Shown here: piece by piece, positions 1 to 5,800 of the stretch | How the letters are laid out: each line of letters starts with the position of its first letter | Numbering within the stretch: the stretch's first letter is position 1 | Origin: Actinomycetes bacterium | GTDB lineage: Bacteria > Actinomycetota > Actinomycetes > Propionibacteriales > Propionibacteriaceae | NCBI GenBank assembly: GCA_023412435.1 | Contig: JAEYNS010000096.1 | Span: 1-7,684, forward strand | DNA: 7,684 nucleotides | Direction: 5' to 3' | Translations under genes and position numbers: made by a program | Notes under the pieces: generated by a model | Told to the model about the DNA's origin: nothing | The model's input: only the letters and a program-made list of their open reading frames with translations | The model's database searches: none

Positions 1-561
1 GCGGACGCCGGCGAGCACCGCCGGCCAGGCCAGCGGCGCCTCGATCTCGGTGAGCAGGCGGAACCGGCCGGCGCCGTCCACCCGCGCCGCCCTGATCACG
101 TCCGGGTCGACGTGGCGCAGGCCGAGCACGCTGGAGACGAGGATCGGGAAGAACACCATCAGCGTGCAGAGCAGGATCACCGGCCACAGCCCGTACCCCA
201 CCCACAGCACCAGCAGGGGTGCCAGAGCGATGGCGGGGATGGCCTGGGTGGCGCCCAGGAAGGGCTGGACGCCCGCCCGCACCCAGCGCAATCGGTGGAT
301 GGCGACAGCCAGCGGCAGCGCGACGGCGGCGCCGAGCAGGCAGCCGCCGAAGGCCTCGGCGAGGGTGAGCCCCAGGTAGGGCCACAGCGTGCCGGAGCTG
401 AGGTCGTCGACCAGCCTGGCACCGACAGCGGCCGGGGTCGGCAGCAGGTACTCGGGGATCGAGCCCAGGCTGGTGGTCAATCCCCAGCCGAGCAGCAGGA
501 CCGCGGCGAGCAGCACGGGAGCCGTGACGGTGATCCCCCGCCAGGGCTGTCGCTGTGTCAT
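1..561 (-). CDS. ribX: ABC transporter permease, probable flavin uptake (RibX-like), 3' end beyond the window
   Basis: The first 187 residues of an integral membrane subunit of an importer of the SsuC/TauC/ThiX type. Visible segments: a hydrophobic helix at residues 11-30, the family stretch [10 protein letters not shown] (34-43), helices around 62-90 and 108-148 containing [17 protein letters not shown] (108-124), and the cytoplasmic EAA loop from about 153 (RAARVDGAG at 157-165, [12 protein letters not shown] at 174-185) that docks onto the ATPase. The last transmembrane helices lie beyond the left edge. ATG at 559-561 is preceded by GGAGG (566-570), 4 nt away. The family alone would allow sulfonate, nitrate or thiamine-precursor transport. 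The FMN riboswitch in its leader is what argues for riboflavin or another flavin, as in RibXY systems. The binding protein and ATPase would be expected downstream, outside the window. Permease identity is firm; the substrate is inferred from regulation. Confidence 0.88.
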   Translation of the reverse strand, partial: MTQRQPWRGITVTAPVLLAAVLLLGWGLTTSLGSIPEYLLPTPAAVGARLVDDLSSGTLWPYLGLTLAEAFGGCLLGAAVALPLAVAIHRLRWVRAGVQPFLGATQAIPAIALAPLLVLWVGYGLWPVILLCTLMVFFPILVSSVLGLRHVDPDVIRAARVDGAGRFRLLTEIEAPLAWPAVLAGVR

Positions 562-565
562 CTGT

Positions 566-609
566 CCTCCGGTCCAGACGTGGACCGGGGTGCGTCAGAA
601 GGCACCCGG
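566..609 (-). promoter_or_regulatory. Riboswitch expression platform: two competing hairpins over the permease RBS
   Basis: Reading the minus strand after the aptamer, the first hairpin pairs CCGGGTGC (609-602) with GCACCCCGG (593-585, one bulged C). The second pairs CCGGTCCA (588-581) with TGGACCGG (576-569), a perfect 8-bp stem with loop CGTC. The two share bases 585-588, so they cannot form together. The second stem takes up two bases (569-570) of the GGAGG ribosome binding site (566-570). Neither hairpin is followed by a T run. This looks like control of translation initiation rather than intrinsic termination. Which state FMN favours is inferred from the family, where FMN binding normally shuts expression off. 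Confidence 0.6.
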
Positions 610-630
610 CAGCGCATGCTGTCGAGCGCC

Positions 631-756
631 CGTGCTGCCTCCCATCCGGACTTTCACCGTCGGCGCTGGAATTCCACCAGCTCAACCGGGCCGCAGCAGC
701 GGACCGGGTCGCGGACTGTCACCGCCGGTTCGGACTTACACCGACCCCGGAGCACG
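631..756 (-). promoter_or_regulatory. FMN riboswitch aptamer (RFN element)
   Basis: On the minus strand the closing stem P1 is CGTGCT (756-751) paired with AGCACG (636-631). Inside are the RFN signature blocks: a small hairpin CGG-TGTAAGT-CCG (742-731), then CCGGCGGTGACAGTCCGCGA (728-709), a variable arm (about 708-685), the arm GCTGGTGGAATTCCAGC, and GTGAAAGTCCGGATGGGAG (657-639). Size (126 nt) and block order match the known class. It lies about 70 nt upstream of the permease start, on the same strand. It senses flavin mononucleotide and normally represses riboflavin synthesis or transport genes. Confidence 0.95.
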
Positions 757-766
757 TTCGCCGCCC

Positions 767-772
767 AGCATA
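767..772 (-). promoter_or_regulatory. Candidate -10 box for the riboswitch/permease transcript
   Basis: TATGCT on the minus strand fits the actinobacterial TANNNT -10 pattern. It would place the transcript start near position 760, just before the aptamer's first stem at 756. No good -35 is seen at 16-18 nt; CTGCCG lies about 20 nt upstream. The assignment rests on the -10 match and on position. Confidence 0.4.
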
Positions 773-847
773 GCGCGAGCGGGCCTGCGCCACGGCAGTT
801 CGAGAGAGCCTGCCCGCTGGCTCGATCCCATCACGCGGGGCCCGTCC

Positions 848-868
848 GCGGTGCGAAAATGTCACCGC
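848..868. promoter_or_regulatory. Inverted repeat upstream of ald, possible operator
   Basis: GCGGTG (848-853) and CACCGC (863-868) are perfect inverted 6-bp arms around a 9-nt, AT-leaning centre (CGAAAATGT) in otherwise very GC-rich DNA. It lies about 60 bp before the ald start in the divergent region. An Lrp/AsnC-type regulator of ald is known in mycobacteria (AldR), but I cannot match this site to a known binding motif. Confidence 0.3.
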
Positions 869-870
869 AC

Positions 871-886
871 ACCGCCGGCCGGCGGT
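871..886. promoter_or_regulatory. 16-bp perfect palindrome upstream of ald
   Basis: ACCGCCGGCCGGCGGT is a perfect palindrome ending 40 bp before the ald start codon. It could be an operator half-site pair. All but its end bases are G or C, so chance occurrence in this base composition is plausible. Confidence 0.25.
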
Positions 887-926
887 CGACTGGGCGCCAC
901 CCCGCGCGCCAGAGAGGATGCGTCCG

Positions 927-2042
927 ATGCGCGTCGCCGTTCCGTCCGAGGTCAAGAACCACGAGTACCGGGTGGCGATCACACCGGTCGGGGTGGCCGA
1001 ACTGGTCTCCCATGGCCACCAGGTGTTCATCGAGTCCGGTGCTGGGCTGGGGTCGTCCATCGCCGACGCAGACTTCGCCTCCCAGGGAGCGACCATCCTG
1101 CCGGACGCCGACTCGACCTGGGCGGCCGGCGACCTGGTGCTCAAGGTGAAGGAACCCGTGGCCAGCGAGTACCACCGGCTGCGCGACGACCTGGTGCTCT
1201 TCACCTACCTGCACCTGGCCGCCGACGAGCCGGGGCTGGACGCGCTGCTCGCCGCCGGCACGACGGCGATCGCGTACGAGACCGTCCAGTTGCCCAGCGG
1301 GCTGCTGCCGCTGCTGTACCCGATGTCGGAGGTGGCGGGCTGCCTGGCGCCGCAGGTGGGAGCGCACGCCATGATGAAGGCGCAGGGCGGCCGCGGGGTG
1401 CTGATGGGCTGCGTCGGCGGAGTGGCGAACGCCAAGGTGGTGGTGCTCGGCGGTGGCGTCGCGGGCCAGAACGCCGCAAACGTCGCGCTCGGGATGGGTG
1501 CCGACGTGACCATCCTCGACACCGACCTGGACAAGCTGCGGACCACCTTCTGGCGGTACGAGAACCGGGTGCACGGCATCGTGTCGAGCAGGCTCTCGGT
1601 GCGCGAGCAGGTGCTGGCTGCCGACATGGTGATCGGAACCGTCCTGGTGCCAGGGGCGAAGGCGCCCAAGCTGGTCACCAACGAGATGGTCGCCGCGATG
1701 AAGCCCGGCTCGGTGCTGGTCGACGTCGCCATCGACCAGGGCGGCTGCTTCGAGGACTCCCGGCCGACCACCCACGACGAACCGACCTTCCAGGTGCACG
1801 ACTCGGTGTTCTACTGCGTGGCGAACATGCCGGGGGCGGTGCCGAACACGTCCACCTGGGCCCTCACCAACGCCACCCTCGCCTACGCCCTGCAGTTGGC
1901 CGACAAGGGCTGGCAGCGGGCGCTGGCCGATGACCCCGCGCTGGCCAAGGGCCTGAACACCCACGCCGGGCGGATCACCTACCCCGCCGTGGCCGACGCC
2001 TTCGACCGGGAGTTCACCCCGCTCGCCGAGGTCATAGCCTGA
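927..2042 (+). CDS. ald: Alanine dehydrogenase (NAD-dependent)
   Basis: Catalyses reversible oxidative deamination of L-alanine to pyruvate and ammonia with NAD+, in the cytosol; the family forms hexamers. With the ATG at 927 the product is 371 residues, the same length as the Mycobacterium tuberculosis enzyme as I recall it. The known functional residues fall on the same numbers: Arg15 (NEYR-like stretch), Lys75 (LKVKEP), His96 (TYLHLAA) and Asp270 ([12 protein letters not shown]). The nucleotide-binding fold has [14 protein letters not shown] (171-184) and Asp198 at the end of the next strand for NAD selectivity. [12 protein letters not shown] (239-250) and [15 protein letters not shown] are also typical. 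An in-frame ATG at 918 is rejected because the GAGAGG ribosome site (912-917) would touch it, while it sits 9 nt before 927. The gene is transcribed alone, divergent from the riboswitch-controlled permease and followed by a repeat element 7 nt after its stop. Confidence 0.97.
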   Translation: MRVAVPSEVKNHEYRVAITPVGVAELVSHGHQVFIESGAGLGSSIADADFASQGATILPDADSTWAAGDLVLKVKEPVASEYHRLRDDLVLFTYLHLAADEPGLDALLAAGTTAIAYETVQLPSGLLPLLYPMSEVAGCLAPQVGAHAMMKAQGGRGVLMGCVGGVANAKVVVLGGGVAGQNAANVALGMGADVTILDTDLDKLRTTFWRYENRVHGIVSSRLSVREQVLAADMVIGTVLVPGAKAPKLVTNEMVAAMKPGSVLVDVAIDQGGCFEDSRPTTHDEPTFQVHDSVFYCVANMPGAVPNTSTWALTNATLAYALQLADKGWQRALADDPALAKGLNTHAGRITYPAVADAFDREFTPLAEVIA

Positions 2043-2049
2043 GCCACCC

Positions 2050-2122
2050 GTCCAACTTCTGCCAGATAGCCGACCCGGCTGCCACAGCTGTCACCCGGCA
2101 GCCCCAGCCGGCAGAAGTTGAC
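2050..2122 (+). repeat. 73-bp palindromic repeat element, copy 1
   Basis: Begins 7 nt after the ald stop. Left end GTCCAACTTCTGCC; right end GGCAGAAGTTGAC, which lacks one G compared with copy 2. An inner inverted pair GGCTGCC/GGCAGCC means the whole unit can fold as a long hairpin. It differs from copy 2 by one substitution (cagctg versus catctg) and two single-base indels. No ORF is apparent. Being just past the stop, it may end or protect the ald transcript. Confidence 0.9.
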
Positions 2123-2174
2123 GCGGCCCCTGCGCCGCGGCCCGGCACGCTTCAGCCCCGGCCGGGCCCTCCCC

Positions 2175-2247
2175 GTCCAACTTCTGCCAGATAGCCGACC
2201 CGGCTGCCACATCTGTCACCCGGCAGCCCAGCCGGCAGAAGTTGGAC
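2175..2247 (+). repeat. 73-bp palindromic repeat element, copy 2
   Basis: Direct repeat of copy 1, offset by 125 bp. The terminal inverted repeats are perfect: GTCCAACTTCTGCC (2175-2188) and GGCAGAAGTTGGAC (2234-2247), with inner arms GGCTGCC (2202-2208) and GGCAGCC (2222-2228). It lies 62 bp before the DUF1905 gene start. The 52 bp between copies 1 and 2 (2123-2174) is unrelated GC-rich sequence with no visible gene. No target-site duplication is seen at the ends. Confidence 0.92.
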
Positions 2248-2309
2248 GTTGCCAGGTTCAGCTGTGCCGGGGAGGATCAGGGGACGGACCCGCCGACCAG
2301 GAGGTACCG

Positions 2310-2753
2310 ATGCCGAGCTTCCGCACCGTTCTGCAGTCCACGGGTGGCAACAACGTCGGGATCGTGGTGCCCGACGAGGTGGTCGCGTCCTTCGGCCGCG
2401 GCAAGCGGGTGCCGGTGGTGGTCACCATCGACGGCGGCTACAGCTACCGCAACACGACGGCCTTCATGGGCGGCCAGTTCTGGCTGAGCTTCAACGCCGA
2501 GACCCGCCGCGCCACCGGACGCGGGGCAGGCGACGAGGTGGAGGTGACCCTCGAGTTCGACGACGCGCCCCGGACTGTGGACGCCCCCGAGGACCTCGCC
2601 GCCGTCCTCGCGCATGACCCGGTCGCCGCCGCTGCCTGGGAGAAGCTCTCCTACAGCCGCAAGTTGGCCCACGCCACCGCGATCGAGTCGGCCAAGGCCT
2701 CCGAGACCAGGGCCCGTCGGGTCGCCTCCGTGCTCGACGGACTCCGGGGCTGA
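2310..2753 (+). CDS. DUF1905/OmdA (YdeI-like) domain protein
   Basis: A 147-residue soluble protein without signal peptide or membrane segment. Residues about 3-85 match the DUF1905 small beta-barrel pattern: FRTVLQSTGGNNVGIVVPDEV, then GKRVPVVVTIDG, YSYRNTTAFMGGQFWLSFNAE and GAGDEVEVTLEFD. Residues about 92-145 match the OmdA/YdeI C-terminal helical region (APEDLAAVLAHDPVAAAAWEKLSYSRKLAHATAIESAKASETRARRVASVLDGLR in outline). The family's biochemical role is unknown; OmdA-type names refer to bacteriocin or outer-membrane-protein association in Gram-negatives and should not be carried over here. ATG at 2310 follows AGGAGG (2299-2304) with 5 nt spacing; the same frame is open further upstream, but through repeat sequence. 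No convincing promoter was seen, though TTGGAC and TTGCCA near 2242-2254 resemble -35 boxes. The gene sits between repeat copies 2 and 3. Confidence 0.85.
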   Translation: MPSFRTVLQSTGGNNVGIVVPDEVVASFGRGKRVPVVVTIDGGYSYRNTTAFMGGQFWLSFNAETRRATGRGAGDEVEVTLEFDDAPRTVDAPEDLAAVLAHDPVAAAAWEKLSYSRKLAHATAIESAKASETRARRVASVLDGLRG

Positions 2754-2756
2754 CCT

Positions 2757-2830
2757 CACCAGCTTCTGCCTCACAGCGCCGCCGGCCGACACACCCGTCA
2801 GCCAACCCCGGTAGCCGGCAGAAGTTGGAC
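2757..2830 (-). repeat. Palindromic repeat element, diverged copy 3
   Basis: A full-length but diverged relative of copies 1 and 2, 74 bp long. One end, GGCAGAAGTTGGAC (2817-2830), is identical to the right end of copy 2. The other, CACCAGCTTCTGCC (2757-2770), matches the left end at 11 of 14 bases. The interior aligns without gaps to copy 1 at about 27 of 46 positions. It fills the gap between the DUF1905 stop (2753) and the stop of the convergent activase gene (2836-2838). Read on the minus strand it begins 5 nt after that stop. Confidence 0.75.
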
Positions 2831-2836
2831 GGGTGT
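2791..2836. terminator. Hairpin between convergent genes, likely bidirectional terminator
   Basis: ACACCCGT (2791-2798) pairs with ACGGGTGT (2829-2836). Above a 3-nt bulge, CCAAC (2802-2806) pairs with GTTGG (2824-2828). A small CCGG-TAG-CCGG stem can form in the loop. The structure lies at the meeting point of the plus-strand DUF1905 gene and the minus-strand activase gene and overlaps the last base of the latter's stop codon. No T run follows on either strand, which is common in GC-rich actinobacteria; termination is inferred from position and stem strength. Confidence 0.5.
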
Positions 2837-5800
2837 CAGCGCGGCAGCGGCTCGGACTGGCGTGGCGCGACCACCGGACGCCGGACGCCAGACGCCGGGG
2901 CGTGGTTCTTGTGGGCGGTGGCGACCATCAGCTTGATCCGGTTGAGCTGGTTGACCTCGGAGGCACCGGGGTCGTAGTCGACCGACACCACGTTGGCCTG
3001 CGGGTAGCGGCGCCGGAGTTCGGCGAACATCCCCTTGCCCACCACGTGGTTGGGCAGGCAGGCGAAGGGCTGGGCGCAGATGATGTTCGGCGCCCCCAGT
3101 TCGATCAGCTCCACCATCTCGGCGGTGAGCAGCCAACCCTCGCCGGCACGGGTCCCGAGCGAGATGATCCCGTCCGCCTTGGCCGCGAGGTCCTGCATGG
3201 ACGGCGGCGGGTCGAACTTGCCGCGGGTCCGCTTCAGCGCCCTGATCACCGGCGTCTGGTACTTCTCGATCAGCCACATCGCCAGCTTCTTCACATGGTG
3301 CGACCGTGGCCCGATCCCGAGGGTGTCCCACTGGTACTGCGCCGAGTGCAGGGGCATCAGGAAGAACGGCAGGATGCCCGGCAGCACCGCCTCGCAGCCC
3401 TCGGCCTCGATCACGGCGACGGCGTGGTTGTTGGCGTCGGGGTGGAACTTGACCAGGATCTCGCCGACCAGGCCGACCCGTGGCTTGCGCGGGATGTCCC
3501 GCAGCGGAAGCTGGTCGAACTCGCGCACCAGGCTCGCGACCAGCCAGCTGTACCCCACCGAGCCGCCGAGCGTCGCGCTGTAGCCGCCGTGCTGCAGCCA
3601 CTCCTGGCAGATCATGTCCCAGCGCCGGTACAGCGCCTGCGCAGTGCCCGGCACCGCTTCGTAGGGACGCACCCGCAGCAGCACCGTCTGCAGCAGGTCA
3701 CCCAGCACGAAGGACATCAGGGCGGGGTGGGCCATCGCGGGGGTGAGCTTGAAGCCGGGGTTGGGCTCGAGCCCCTGGACGCTGATCGCCAGGACCGGCA
3801 CCTGCGGGTAGCCGGCATCGGCCAGCGCCTTGCGCAACAGCCCCGCGTAGTTGGTGGCCCGGCACATCCCGCCGGTCTGGGTGATGCCGACCGAGATCCG
3901 GTCCGGGTCGGCCTCACCGGAGCGGATCTTGTTCACCAGTTGGCCGACCACCATGATCGCCGGGAAGCAGGCGTCGTTGTTGACGTACTTCAGCCCCACC
4001 TCGATGTCCTCGGCAGAGGCCTTCTCCAGCAACTCGACGTTGAGACCGGCCCGGCGCAGCGCAGGCATCAGGAGCCGGAAGTGGATCGGCGCCATCTGCG
4101 GGGCGTAGACGGTGTGGGTGTCGCGGGCCTCGACGGTGAACAGCTGGCGCTCCCCCAGCGGGCCCACGGTCGACACGGTGGCGGAGCCGCGCCGCTCGGC
4201 GGCGGCTGCCTTCATCGACCGGAGCCGGATCGTGGCAGCCCCGAGGTTGGAGACCTCGTCGATCTTGAGGACGGTGTACACGTCGCCGGCCGCCTCGAGG
4301 ATCTCCTGCACCTGGTCGGTGGTGACCGCGTCCACGCCGCAACCGAACGAGTTCAGTTGCACCAGGTGGAGGGACGGGTCGCGGCCGACGACCGCCGCAG
4401 CCTCGTACAGGCGGGTGTGGTAGGCCCACTGGTCGCGCACCCGGATCGGACGGGCCAGCACCGGCGTCCCCGCGTCGATCACCGAGTCCTCGGAGAACAC
4501 CCCCATTCCCAGCCCGTTGATGAGCGAGGGGACGCCGTGGTTGACCTCGGGGTCGGCGTGGTAGGGACGGCCGGCCAGGACGATCCCCTTCACACCGTGC
4601 TCGGTGAGGTAGGCCAGCCCGCGCCGCCCCTCCTCGCGGATGTCGGCCTTGAAGCGGGCGTCCTCGGCGAAGCCGGCCTCGACCGCTGCGGCCGCCTCCT
4701 CGGGGGTCACCGCCCAGTCGGCGAAGACCTCGACGAGCCGGGACGCCAGCTTGACCGGGTCGTTGAGGTTGAGGAACGGGGTGAGGAAGCGCACGCCCGG
4801 CTCCTGCAGCCGGCGCAGGTTCTTGTCCAGCACCTGCGGGTAGAACGCCACCACAGGGCAGTTGAAGTGGTTGTCGGCGGGGTCTATCGCCTTGGCCTCC
4901 AGCGGCACGCACGGGTAGAAGATGGTGCGAATCCCCTTGTCCAGGAGCCATTCGAGGTGACCGTGGGCGAGCTTGGCCGGATAACAGACGTTCTCGGACG
5001 GGATCGACTCCATGCCGCGCTCGAACAGCTCGTGGCTGGACCGTCCTGAGATGGTCACCCGGAACCCCAACTGGGTGAGGATGGTGAACCACAGCGGGTA
5101 GTTCTCGTACATGTTGAGCACCCGCGGGATCCCGATGTCACCCCGGGTGGCCTTGTCATCGGTGAGCCGGCGATAGGCGAAGGTGCGGCGGTACTTGTAG
5201 TCGAACAGGTTGGGCAGTTCCGACTTGGGCGGCACCTTCTCGGTGCTGGCGCCGCGCTCGCAGCGGTTGCCGGAGACGTGCCGGGTGCCGTCGGCGAAGG
5301 TCGAGATGGTGAGCTGGCAGTGGTTCTGGCACAGCCGGCAGGTGTCCAGGACCGTGGCGACACTGAAGCCGTCCAACTCCTGCGGGCCGATGACCTGCGA
5401 CTGCTCGCCCAGCGGCCAGTTGCGCTGCGCCGTCAGCGCGGCCCCGTAGGCGCCCATCAGCCCGGCGATGTCGGGACGGACCACCTGCGCCCCGGTGAGC
5501 AGCTCGAAGGCGCGCAGCACCGCGTCGTTGAGGAAGGTGCCGCCCTGGACTACCACCTTCTCGCCGAGCTGGGAGGCGTCCTTGAGCTTGATCACCTTGT
5601 ACAGCGCGTTGCGGACCACCGAGTAGCTCAGGCCCGCCGAGATGTCGGCAGGGGTGGCGCCCTCGCGCTGCGCCTGCTTGACGGAGGAGTTCATGAAGAC
5701 CGTGCACCGGCTGCCGAGGTCGACCGGCGAGCGGGCCGCGAGCGCGGACCGGGCGAAAGAGGCCACGTCGGTGCCCATCGTCTGCGCGAAGGTCTGCAGG

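Noticed and set aside
631..756. TPP riboswitch, as might be expected before a ThiX-like permease
   Set aside because: The conserved blocks (CCGGCGGTGACAGTCCGCGA and GTGAAAGTCCGGATGGGAG) are those of the FMN class; no thi-box CTGAGA or ACCTGA-type motif is present.
918..926. Upstream ATG at 918 as the ald start
   Set aside because: The GAGAGG ribosome site would directly abut it. The ATG at 927 has 9-nt spacing and gives a 371-residue protein with catalytic residues at the family's usual numbers.
389..1933. 514-codon plus-strand frame across the riboswitch and ald
   Set aside because: It crosses a structured RNA on the other strand and is out of frame with ald, whose protein is unmistakable.
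831..1964. 377-codon minus-strand frame opposite ald
   Set aside because: Shadow of ald; histidine/glycine/valine-rich with no recognisable domain.
2045..2250. CRISPR array
   Set aside because: Only two adjacent copies, units of 73 bp that are themselves palindromic, a single 52-bp spacer and no cas genes; the third copy is 0.5 kb away across a gene.
2118..2309. N-terminal extension of the DUF1905 protein from an ATG far upstream
   Set aside because: The extension would be translated through repeat copy 2, while the ATG at 2310 has a near-ideal AGGAGG 5 nt upstream and starts at the domain boundary.
2833..5049. 738-codon open frame on the plus strand, antisense to the activase gene
   Set aside because: It is rich in H, R, G, V, D and Q with no domain, and mirrors the codons of the well conserved activase; such shadows are typical of GC-rich genes. 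The minus-strand protein has clear family motifs throughout.
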